NCBI RefSeq assembly: GCF_025642785.1
Contig: NZ_JANZKU010000009.1
Span: 62,001-126,000 of the forward strand
Origin: Pseudomonas sp. RIT-PI-AD
GTDB lineage: Bacteria; Pseudomonadota; Gammaproteobacteria; Pseudomonadales; Pseudomonadaceae
DNA: 64,000 nucleotides
Reading direction: 5' to 3'
The translations under genes and the position numbers were made by a program. Below the pieces are notes generated by a model. That model was not told the origin of the DNA and ran no database searches. It was given only the letters and a program-made list of their open reading frames with translations. Shown one piece after another: positions 57,767 to 64,000 of the stretch. Each line of letters begins with the position of its first letter. Position 1 is the first letter of the stretch.

Positions 57767-58054
57767 TTACCTCTGGCTGGATTTCCTGGCCGATGCGACC
57801 CGACGGCCGTGATGGCTTCGCTGTTCCCGTCGCATCAGGTAGACGGTGAGAATGAAACGAGCCGGAATCAGCGACATGAGCCCGAGCATGCCGATGATCG
57901 CGACGAACGCGATGCCGGCGGGCGTCTGCCGAATATCGGTGAAGCCGCCCAGCAACATGGCGCTGAGCAATGCAGCCAATCCGAACCATTGGCCCCACCT
58001 CGCCCACTGGAACCATCGTGTATCGATTACGTTGTCGAGCGCTGACTTCGCCAT
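57767..58054 (-). CDS. Small two-helix membrane protein, unknown
   Basis: 95 residues from ATG 58054 (MAKSALDNVID; GGGAG 5 nt upstream). Two hydrophobic segments, about residues 23-41 (WGQWFGLAALLSAMLLGGF) and 48-72 (GIAFVAIIGMLGLMSLIPARFILTV), and a basic tail (RREQRSHHGRRVASARKSSQR). It is probably an inner-membrane protein with the tail in the cytoplasm. It is the first gene of a pair with the 51-residue protein and diverges from another small membrane protein at 58258. Confidence 0.68.
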   Translation of the reverse strand: MAKSALDNVIDTRWFQWARWGQWFGLAALLSAMLLGGFTDIRQTPAGIAFVAIIGMLGLMSLIPARFILTVYLMRREQRSHHGRRVASARKSSQR

Positions 58055-58257
58055 GCTCACTCCCGGGGGTTCTTATCCGCCCGCAAAAAGCGGCCGGTAC
58101 CTTATAGGGAGAAGCGAAACGCGCCCCAGGTTTCTTCGGCGGGGAAAAGGATGACGGATGGTCGATGCCAGCGCGCCGCCCTGCACCCTGGATAAAAGCT
58201 GAACCCATGGCCGGGCCGCGGTCTGAAAATCCAAGCCATCTGAAAGCGGAGTCCGCC

Positions 58258-58581
58258 ATGTATAGCCTGGAGATCCTTCAGCAGTGCGTTCGCAGCGGGC
58301 TGATCGCCGCGCTCGTGTCTTGCTTCATCCTGTACGTGAAAACCGTCAAGCCCCATGATCTGAGTCCGTTCTGGTATTACCTGGTGCTGGTGCCGGCACT
58401 CTTGGCGTTGGCATTTTTCCCCCACGGTTGGGCATGGCTGCATCCCGCGGAAGCAGCGAGAACCGAGGGCGGCAGCTTGCCGACGCTGTTCCTGGCGGAC
58501 GTCATAGGGACGTTGGTGGGTGGTGCGCTGGGCTGGCTCGCCGCACGCTTGCTGCGCCGGAGTTTGCGCGATCGGTTCTGA
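58258..58581 (+). CDS. Small membrane protein, unknown
   Basis: 107 residues from ATG 58258 (MYSLEILQQCVRSG; GGAG 7 nt upstream; further upstream frame is not credible). Three hydrophobic stretches: about 14-28 (LIAALVSCFILYV), 38-55 (FWYYLVLVPALLALAFF) and 80-98 (LFLADVIGTLVGGALGWLAA), ending in a basic RRSLRDRF. No family recognised. It is convergent with the gene at 58593. Confidence 0.68.
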   Translation: MYSLEILQQCVRSGLIAALVSCFILYVKTVKPHDLSPFWYYLVLVPALLALAFFPHGWAWLHPAEAARTEGGSLPTLFLADVIGTLVGGALGWLAARLLRRSLRDRF

Positions 58582-58592
58582 GCGATTCCTGC

Positions 58593-58841
58593 TCAGCGGG
58601 TACCGCAAAGTCGGTCGAGGATGTCGGTGGTGGTGCGCTCCGCCTTGGCTTCGGCGGAAAACGACTTGGCCAGCATGCCCAGCGCCACCAGCAGATCCTG
58701 CCGACTCTCCTCGCTCAGGGCGTCCCAGTCCCTGACCAATGCCTCGAACAGCAAGGCGCCGACCCGCGAAGGCAGGAAATCCGGAAGCGCTTCACGCTGC
58801 ATGATCCGCTTCACCAGTGCCAGCAATTGTTGTTCGGTCAT
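58593..58841 (-). CDS. Small soluble helical protein, unknown
   Basis: 82 residues from ATG 58841 (MTEQQLLALVKRIM), with AAGG 7 nt upstream. The frame extends far upstream through the exporter gene, but only this part looks like protein. It has an amphipathic helical pattern (LFEALVRDWDALSEESRQDLLVALGMLAKSF) and no membrane segment. It follows the exporter gene on the same strand by 86 bp. Function unknown. Confidence 0.62.
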   Translation of the reverse strand: MTEQQLLALVKRIMQREALPDFLPSRVGALLFEALVRDWDALSEESRQDLLVALGMLAKSFSAEAKAERTTTDILDRLCGTR

Positions 58842-58927
58842 GGAGCGCCTTTGCAATCGATCCGGAGAACCCTTGGACTGCGCCATTCGTCCCAAGTTGG
58901 GCGTAGAGCGCGTGGGACGCGCCTGGC

Positions 58928-59677
58928 TCAACGCAAGGCCAGGGCGATCGCGCAGAGTAGAAGGAAACCACAGAACAGGCTGCGCAACAGGGTTTCCGAC
59001 AAACCGTGGGCCAGACGAACGCCCCAACTGACACTCGCCAACCCACCGATCGCCAGGGGCACTCCCCTCATCCAGTCCACCTGGCCGTGCCAGGCATAAA
59101 TGCCCAGGGTGATCCCGGTGCTGGGTGCGGCCAGCGCCAGGGACAAGCCTTGGGCCACCACCTGGCTGGTGCCGAAGAGACTGGTCAGAACGGGCGTGGC
59201 CAGCACCGCACCGCCGACCCCGAACAGGCCGCCGAGTGCGCCAGCGAATCCACCCAATACCGCGAGCCACGGCCAGGGATGACGCAGTTCGCGGCTGGGC
59301 GTCCCTTTGTCCATGAACATGCGGGCGAAGTTGTACAGCGCCAGCAGCGACAGGAAGACCACGAAGCCAAGGCGCACGTAGCTGCCGTCCAGACGCACCG
59401 CATATAGGGAGACCAGCCAGGCACAGAGGAAGCCGGCGACTCCGAGGGCCAGGGCGTGCCACGGATCGATTCGGTTGCGCTGGTGGTAGCGCCATAGCGC
59501 CATCAGCACGTTGGGTACCACCATCACCAAGGCGGTACCCTGGGCGAGCTGCTGGTCCAGCCCGAACAGCACGCCCAATACCGGGATGGCCACCAGGCCT
59601 CCGCCGATCCCGAATACCCCACCCAGCAAGCCAAGGGCGACGCCCAGGCCCAGGTTGATCAACATATCCCACGGCAT
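58928..59677 (-). CDS. TauE/SafE-family sulfite/organosulfur exporter
   Basis: Inner-membrane transporter of 249 residues with about eight helices in two related halves. Each half begins with the family's glycine-rich motif: GLLGGVFGIGGGLVAIPVL near residue 17 and GALGGLFGVGGAVLATPVL near residue 146. Members export sulfite, sulfoacetate or other organic anions. It diverges from the LysR gene at 59781 across about 100 bp, so that regulator is the likely controller. Confidence 0.87.
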   Translation of the reverse strand: MPWDMLINLGLGVALGLLGGVFGIGGGLVAIPVLGVLFGLDQQLAQGTALVMVVPNVLMALWRYHQRNRIDPWHALALGVAGFLCAWLVSLYAVRLDGSYVRLGFVVFLSLLALYNFARMFMDKGTPSRELRHPWPWLAVLGGFAGALGGLFGVGGAVLATPVLTSLFGTSQVVAQGLSLALAAPSTGITLGIYAWHGQVDWMRGVPLAIGGLASVSWGVRLAHGLSETLLRSLFCGFLLLCAIALALR

Positions 59678-59780
59678 GCGGTCGTCTCCTGAAAAGAACG
59701 CCTAGCCTAGACGTCCGCAGCTTTTCCGGAAACGCAAAGCCACGCACAATGGCTATGCATTATTCGCAAAAGAAACGTGT

Positions 59781-60737
59781 ATGAATCCCGATGCGCTTAC
59801 CGAGCACCTGTCACTGTTTCTCGATGTGGTGGAGTCCGGAAGCTTTTCCGCCGTGGCGCGGCGGCGCCCTCTCACGCCCTCCGCCGTTGCCAGACGCATC
59901 GACAGCCTGGAGCGCGCGCTGGGAAGCGCCTTGTTCATTCGGACGACCCACGCGGTACGTCCAAGCGCCGCGGGCTTGGCGTTCGCCGAGCGTGCCAAGC
60001 GCATCCTCGGCGAACTGCGCCAGGCGCGGGCCGAAGTCGTGTCCCTGAGCAACGCGCCGGAGGGTTTGATCCGCATCGATGCGCCCTCGCCGTTCGGGCG
60101 CCGCCACCTGGCCCCGGCCCTCGCCGATTTCCTGGCGGCCTACCCGGGTCTCGACGTCCAGTTGCGCTTGATCGACAGCTTCGTCGATATGCAGGGCGAG
60201 CATCTGGGCAAAGTGGACCTGATGGTGCGAGTCGGCCCGCTAGTCGATAGCCGCCTGATCGCTACGCCCCTGGCGCCGATAATTCGCATCGCCTGCGCCA
60301 GCCCGGCCTACCTGCGGCGCCGTGGGCACCCCGCAAGCCCGCTGGAGTTGAGCGATCACGATGGCCTGGATTGGGATGCGCTGGCGCCGCCGTTCGCCTG
60401 GCGCTTCGAGGTGGATGGGCAGTCGCGGCTGATCCGCCCGCGCCGGATGCGCATGGTCGCCAACAACGCGGAAACCTTGGTATTCGGCGCCCTGTCCGGC
60501 CTGGGAATCGCCCACTTGCCGACTTGGCTGAGCGGTGAATACCTGGCGCGAGGCGAGTTGCTCCCGCTGTTCTGCGAAACCGGCCTTCCGACCGCCGAAC
60601 CGAGCGGCATCCACGCCTTGCATCTGGAGGGCGAAACGGGAACCCGGAGTCGCCTGTTGCTGGAATTCCTCAAGGACCGCTTCGGTCCCGTTCCGCCCTG
60701 GGATCTCGCCCTGCGGCTATCCCTGTCGCAGGCCTGA
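59781..60737 (+). CDS. LysR-family transcriptional regulator
   Basis: 318 residues with an N-terminal helix-turn-helix (about 8-68; FSAVARRRPLTPSAVARRIDSLE) and an effector domain from about residue 95 (GLIRIDAPSPFGRRHLAPALADFL), of the CrgA-like group. It diverges from the TauE/SafE exporter gene and probably regulates it. A bidirectional terminator separates it from the convergent efp. Confidence 0.88.
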   Translation: MNPDALTEHLSLFLDVVESGSFSAVARRRPLTPSAVARRIDSLERALGSALFIRTTHAVRPSAAGLAFAERAKRILGELRQARAEVVSLSNAPEGLIRIDAPSPFGRRHLAPALADFLAAYPGLDVQLRLIDSFVDMQGEHLGKVDLMVRVGPLVDSRLIATPLAPIIRIACASPAYLRRRGHPASPLELSDHDGLDWDALAPPFAWRFEVDGQSRLIRPRRMRMVANNAETLVFGALSGLGIAHLPTWLSGEYLARGELLPLFCETGLPTAEPSGIHALHLEGETGTRSRLLLEFLKDRFGPVPPWDLALRLSLSQA

Positions 60738-60762
60738 AGCCGTTCGCCCCTCCCAGGAACGA

Positions 60763-60787
60763 AGAAGCCCGGCATGGCCGGGCTTCT
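60763..60787. terminator. Bidirectional terminator between LysR gene and efp
   Basis: AGAAGCCCGGC (60763-60773), loop ATG, GCCGGGCTTCT (60777-60787). It lies between the convergent stops at 60737 and 60804, with TTCTTCG on the minus strand after the stem. Confidence 0.82.
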
Positions 60788-60803
60788 CTGGGTCTCGCGG
60801 GAA

Positions 60804-61370
60804 TCAAGCCTTGATGCGGGACTTGTATTCGCCGGTACGGGTATCGATCTCGATCGAATCGCCGATTTCGCAGAACGCGGAAACCTGCAGTTCGGCGCCG
60901 TTGTTCAGGCGTGCGGTTTTCATCACCTTGCCGGACGTATCGCCGCGCACCGAAGGCTCGGTGTAGGCGATCTGGCGAACGATGGTGGTGGGCAATTCGA
61001 CGGAAATGACTTTGTCGCCGAAGAAGATCGCTTCGCAGACGTCGGTCATGCCGTCTTCGATGAAGGTCAACACGGCTTCGAGGTCGTCTTTTTCGATTTC
61101 GTACTGGTTGAACTCGTTGTCCATGAAGACATACAGCGGATCAGCGAAGTAGGAGTAGGTCACTTCCTTGCGTTCGAGGATCACCGGCTCCAGCTTGTCA
61201 TCGGCCTTGTATACGGTCTCGGTGGCGGAACCGTTGAGCAGGTTCTTCAGCTTCATCTTGACCACGGCGCTGTTACGGCCGGATTTGTTGAACTCGGCTT
61301 TCTGGATGACCCAGGGAGAACCATTGACCATGGCTACCTGGCCAGCGCGAAACTCTTGAGCGGTTTTCAT
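60804..61370 (-). CDS. efp: Elongation factor P
   Basis: Cytoplasmic translation factor that relieves ribosome stalling at polyproline. 188 residues from ATG 61370 ([17 protein letters not shown]), the normal length; the long upstream frame is a shadow. The tip loop reads NKSGRNS with Arg32, the residue rhamnosylated by EarP in Pseudomonas, instead of the lysine used by EpmA systems. The C-terminal domain ends [19 protein letters not shown]. earP lies 131 bp upstream on the same strand, in line with this modification. The NRPS and other proteins in this genome may be typical proline-rich clients. Confidence 0.96.
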   Translation of the reverse strand: MKTAQEFRAGQVAMVNGSPWVIQKAEFNKSGRNSAVVKMKLKNLLNGSATETVYKADDKLEPVILERKEVTYSYFADPLYVFMDNEFNQYEIEKDDLEAVLTFIEDGMTDVCEAIFFGDKVISVELPTTIVRQIAYTEPSVRGDTSGKVMKTARLNNGAELQVSAFCEIGDSIEIDTRTGEYKSRIKA

Positions 61371-61418
61371 ACGAATATCCGATTTGGATTGATTGGGTAA
61401 CGAAAAAACAGGCCGCAC

Positions 61419-61447
61419 ATCATAGCCAATTTGCTTGAGGGTGTAAC
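61419..61447 (-). promoter_or_regulatory. Candidate efp promoter
   Basis: Minus-strand GTTACA (61447-61442), 17-bp spacer, TATGAT (61424-61419), about 50 bp upstream of the efp ATG. The -10 is a good match and the -35 a weak one. Confidence 0.45.
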
Positions 61448-61501
61448 CCTGCCCCCGGAAAGCGCGCGCCGAGCGGTTTGCGGCGGCGCACCGGGCGTCG
61501 T

Positions 61502-62653
61502 TCAAGGCGCTGCGGAGGTGTCCAGAAAGGCCACCAGCGCGGAGGCCAGATCGGCGCGCTCGCCTTGCGCCTGGCACCAACGCTCGGCATGCAGGCGCAA
61601 AAGGGCCAGATGGGGTTCGAGTCCGATCCAGGCTTCGGTGACGTCCGTTCCGGCATTCCAGCCGCGCCAGAAGGATTCGAAGGCCGACAAGACCGCTGGC
61701 GGCAGCTCCGCGCCATAGAGCTCGAGAAAGGCGTCCAGCTTGTCCCAATGAGCACCGTCCTCCTGGGGGTAGATGTGCCAGAGCAGCGGTCGCCCGGCCC
61801 ACTGCGCCCGCAGGAACGAATCCTCGCCGCGCACCCCGTTGAAATCGCAGCTCCAGAGCAGGCGGTCGTAGTCGTCCTGGGCCAGGAACGGCAGCACGTG
61901 CAGGCTTAGGGCACCTCTCGAGTGGACGTCGCCGGGCTTCGGCCGCTCGCCCAGCCAGCGAGCGACATCGGCGAGGATGCGCCCTTCCGGGACCAGCAGC
62001 CGCGTTGACGTGGTCCCGGAACTCAAGGCTTCGAGCCAGCCGGGTAGCGCCGGATTCTCGTAGGCGAACAACGAAACCAGTCGCTCGCCGGGTCGTGGCT
62101 CCACGCCCAGCGCCCCCAGAAAGGCATCGCGCGCCAGGGGGTCCGCCTGGAACGCCCGTCGCCGTTCGAGCAATCCGTCCTCGCGCAGCAATCCGCCAGT
62201 GGCCGCGGAAAAGCCGGGAAAGAAAAAGAATTTCGGCAGGCCGTTTTCCTGTGGCGAAGGCAGGCCATGGCAGCCGGCCACCCAGGACTCGGCACTGAGA
62301 TATTCCAGGTTGATCCAGCGCGGTGTCGGGCGGCGCTCGGCCATTGCCCGTCGATAAGCCTGCGGCAGCTCGCAGGCAAAGGCCTCGATCACCACGTCCG
62401 CCGGCTCTTCGGCCTGCCACTCCGTCGGCCACTGGCGCACTTCCACACCATCGATCCATTGCCCGGGCGTCGCCCCATCGGCTTGCGGACACAGGCGTAC
62501 GAAGGCCGCCGGCTCGTCGAGCCAGAGGCGCACATGGAATCCATGTTCCCGCGCCAGTTGCCGTGCCAGGCGCCAGGTCACGCCGATGTCGCCGTAGTTA
62601 TCGATGACCCGGCAAAAGATGTCCCAGCGGGCGGAAGCGATGGAAACCGACAT
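61502..62653 (-). CDS. earP: EF-P arginine rhamnosyltransferase EarP
   Basis: Cytoplasmic GT-B glycosyltransferase (GT104) that moves rhamnose from dTDP-rhamnose to Arg32 of EF-P. 383 residues from ATG 62653, with GAGG 6 nt upstream (ATG 62659 is an alternative). The family N-terminus [25 protein letters not shown] contains the catalytic aspartate region. The nucleotide-sugar-binding part near the C-terminal half reads [38 protein letters not shown]. The frame stays open into the tRNA gene upstream, an artefact. Linkage to efp is the standard arrangement. Confidence 0.94.
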   Translation of the reverse strand: MSVSIASARWDIFCRVIDNYGDIGVTWRLARQLAREHGFHVRLWLDEPAAFVRLCPQADGATPGQWIDGVEVRQWPTEWQAEEPADVVIEAFACELPQAYRRAMAERRPTPRWINLEYLSAESWVAGCHGLPSPQENGLPKFFFFPGFSAATGGLLREDGLLERRRAFQADPLARDAFLGALGVEPRPGERLVSLFAYENPALPGWLEALSSGTTSTRLLVPEGRILADVARWLGERPKPGDVHSRGALSLHVLPFLAQDDYDRLLWSCDFNGVRGEDSFLRAQWAGRPLLWHIYPQEDGAHWDKLDAFLELYGAELPPAVLSAFESFWRGWNAGTDVTEAWIGLEPHLALLRLHAERWCQAQGERADLASALVAFLDTSAAP

Positions 62654-62734
62654 GGGCATCCTCGTGGCGGGTAGGCGCCGATGATAAACGCCATAGGCGA
62701 AAGGGCGAAAACCGTTGGCGGAAAGCGGAAACGA

Positions 62735-62761
62735 AAGAGCCCGGCACTTGGCCGGGCTCTT
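62735..62761 (-). terminator. Terminator after tRNA-Ser
   Basis: AAGAGCCCGGC (62735-62745), loop of 5, GCCGGGCTCTT (62751-62761), directly downstream of the tRNA 3' end on the minus strand, followed by TCGTTTCC. Confidence 0.8.
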
Positions 62762-62773
62762 CGTCTTTCTATC

Positions 62774-62863
62774 TGGCGGTGAAGGTGGGATTCGAACCCA
62801 CGATACGATTTCTCGTATACACACTTTCCAGGCGTGCTCCTTCAACCGCTCGGACACTTCACC
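62774..62863 (-). tRNA. tRNA-Ser (anticodon GGA)
   Basis: 90-nt class II tRNA on the minus strand. Acceptor stem GGTGAAG pairs with CTTCACC, discriminator G and encoded CCA. The anticodon loop CTGGAAA gives GGA (reads TCC/TCT). It has a long variable arm with a TACGA/TCGTA stem and the T loop GGTTCGAATCC. Position next to earP is shared with P. aeruginosa as recalled. A terminator follows immediately. Confidence 0.96.
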
Positions 62864-62947
62864 GGATCTCGCCGAACCAGTCTGGTCCGTCGAGGCGCGC
62901 TAATGTAGTCGAACATATTTCCAAAGGCAAATCTTTTTTCAGCCTAT

Positions 62948-63157
62948 TCATGCATTTAAGCGCTGCACCGGCGGCTGCGAGTCGGGCGTGCCGCGGCTCC
63001 CATATAACAGCAGGCCAAGGGATGCGAACGAGCCGCTCAGCGACAACAGCGCGAGCCCATAGGGGTTGTGACTGGCCGGGTCCTGAGCCAGAACCAGCGA
63101 AGCGATCAGCATCAGGCCGACGAGAGCCGCGCAGGGCGACAAGGAAAGGTTACGCAT
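62948..63157 (-). CDS. Small membrane protein, unknown
   Basis: 69 residues from ATG 63157 (MRNLSLSPCAALVGLMLIASLVLA); the upstream part of the frame is not credible. There are two hydrophobic segments (about 8-25 and 35-54) separated by QDPASHNPYG, and a hydrophilic tail RGTPDSQPPVQRLNA. The first segment could be a signal anchor. No family recognised. Confidence 0.6.
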   Translation of the reverse strand: MRNLSLSPCAALVGLMLIASLVLAQDPASHNPYGLALLSLSGSFASLGLLLYGSRGTPDSQPPVQRLNA

Positions 63158-63351
63158 GGCCGGCTCACCTCGAGAAAACGGGAAGCCCGATCCTCGCGCG
63201 TCGCCGGGCGCCCTACCAATTGGCTCTGCCAATGACGGCGATAGAACCGCGCCGTGGCCTGACCTGCCAGTCAGCCAAAGCGCTTTACCTCATGCGCCGG
63301 GCTGCGTAACGTCAGCGCTTTTCCAGCCAACGGGCAGACAAGGAATCCATC

Positions 63352-64000
63352 ATGAGCGACCTGATCGGTTATCGCCTAGAAGACGGCATCGCCACGCTGA
63401 CGCTGAACAACGGCAAGGTGAACGCCATTTCCCCCGACGTGATCGTCGCCCTCAATGCGGCACTCGATCGCGCCGAACAGGACAAGGCCATCGTCATCCT
63501 CACCGGACAGCCGGGCATCCTATCCGGCGGTTACGATCTGAAGGTCATGACCTCCAGCCCGCAGAACGCCATCGACTTGGTGGCCGCGGGATCGACCCTG
63601 GCACGGCGGATGCTCGCCCATCCCTTCCCGATCATCGTCGCCTGTCCGGGCCACGCGGTCGCGAAAGGCGCTTTCCTGCTGCTGTCGGCCGACTACCGGA
63701 TCGGTGTGGAAGGCCCCTTCCATATCGGCCTCAACGAAGTGCAGATCGGCATGACCATGCACCACGTGGGCATCGAATTGGCGCGTGACCGCCTGCGCCG
63801 CTCGGCCTTCCATCGCTCGGTGATCAACGCCGAGATGTTCGATCCGCAGAGCGCGGTCGGCGCGGGCTTCCTCGACAAGGTCGTAGCCGCCGACCAGCTC
63901 CAGGCAACCGCCCTGGCCGCCGCCCAGCAACTGAAGAAGATCAACATGACCGCGCATCGCAATACCAAGCTGAAGGTGCGCCACACCCTGCTGGAAACCC
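63352..64000 (+). CDS. Crotonase/enoyl-CoA hydratase family protein, 3' end cut
   Basis: Cytoplasmic crotonase-fold protein; 216 codons are visible before the window ends, from ATG 63352 (MSDLIGYRLEDGIATLTLNN) with AGGA upstream. The oxyanion-hole segment ILSGGYDLKVM replaces the usual AGADI, and the second glycine region reads VAKGAFLLLSADYRIG. The two catalytic glutamates of standard hydratases are not clearly in place, so isomerase, hydrolase or another crotonase activity is possible. The rest of the gene lies outside the window. Confidence 0.85.
   Translation, partial: MSDLIGYRLEDGIATLTLNNGKVNAISPDVIVALNAALDRAEQDKAIVILTGQPGILSGGYDLKVMTSSPQNAIDLVAAGSTLARRMLAHPFPIIVACPGHAVAKGAFLLLSADYRIGVEGPFHIGLNEVQIGMTMHHVGIELARDRLRRSAFHRSVINAEMFDPQSAVGAGFLDKVVAADQLQATALAAAQQLKKINMTAHRNTKLKVRHTLLET

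Noticed and set aside
61371-62492. Long upstream extension of the efp frame
   Set aside because: It overlaps earP in another frame. The EF-P N-terminus MKTAQEF and normal length of 188 residues fix the start at 61370.
62654-62857. earP start within the tRNA gene region
   Set aside because: The extra N-terminal residues are the translated tRNA-Ser sequence and its terminator. The EarP N-terminus begins just after ATG 62653.

Overview
The window is chromosomal DNA of a high-GC Pseudomonas, most likely of the P. aeruginosa group. The basis is recalled family resemblance: a PvdS/PvdL/PvdH/MbtH pyoverdine set, an EF-P with arginine at position 32 beside its rhamnosyltransferase EarP, and a tRNA-Ser(GGA) next to earP. 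No transposon, integrase, phage or CRISPR array was seen.

Region 1 (1-15220) is a catabolic gene cluster for an unidentified small acid. Nearly all genes lie on the minus strand: an MFS permease, an acyl-CoA thioesterase, a two-subunit CoA-transferase, an SDR, a cyclase-family hydrolase, a LysR regulator, a metallo-beta-lactamase-fold hydrolase, an alpha/beta-hydrolase that lacks its serine nucleophile, and a thiolase. An OprD-type porin diverges from the thiolase. A three-gene operon (MaoC hydratase, acyl-CoA dehydrogenase, CitE-type lyase) resembles the itaconate/citramalyl-CoA route. A TTAA-N7-TTAA element, which contains a T-N11-A LysR box, precedes the transferase, cyclase and hydrolase units; a diverged copy precedes the MaoC operon. 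This suggests one LysR regulon.

Region 2 (15269-26428) holds housekeeping and accessory genes: a ZapE/AFG1 ATPase, a translationally coupled TsdB-TsdA thiosulfate dehydrogenase pair, a DUF1003 membrane protein, two LysR regulators, two small His-rich exported proteins, a lone GvpU-like protein, the ABC-F protein YbiT, azoreductase and a DUF1993 protein.

Region 3 (26429-56738) is about 30 kb of pyoverdine-type siderophore biosynthesis. A Fur-boxed pvdS diverges from mbtH-pvdG-pvdL; pvdH follows, then two translationally coupled NRPS genes. PvdS-type promoters (TAAWT-N16-CGT) precede mbtH, pvdH and the first of the two NRPS genes. PvdL has the chromophore architecture (acyl, Glu, D-Tyr, Dab; the Dab code is readable). 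The next NRPS adds a D-configured residue and a probably cationic residue, and ends in a condensation domain fused to a TauD/SyrP-like hydroxylase. The last NRPS begins with a condensation-like domain that has lost its HHxxxDG motif, followed by an Asp-type A domain and a carrier domain. This looks like a beta-hydroxyaspartate module split over two proteins. No terminal thioesterase, ornithine-tailoring, export or uptake gene is present, so the rest of the pathway must lie elsewhere.

Region 4 (56739-64000) contains small exported or membrane proteins (one of 51 residues), a TauE/SafE exporter, a LysR regulator, efp-earP, tRNA-Ser(GGA), and a crotonase gene cut by the window end.
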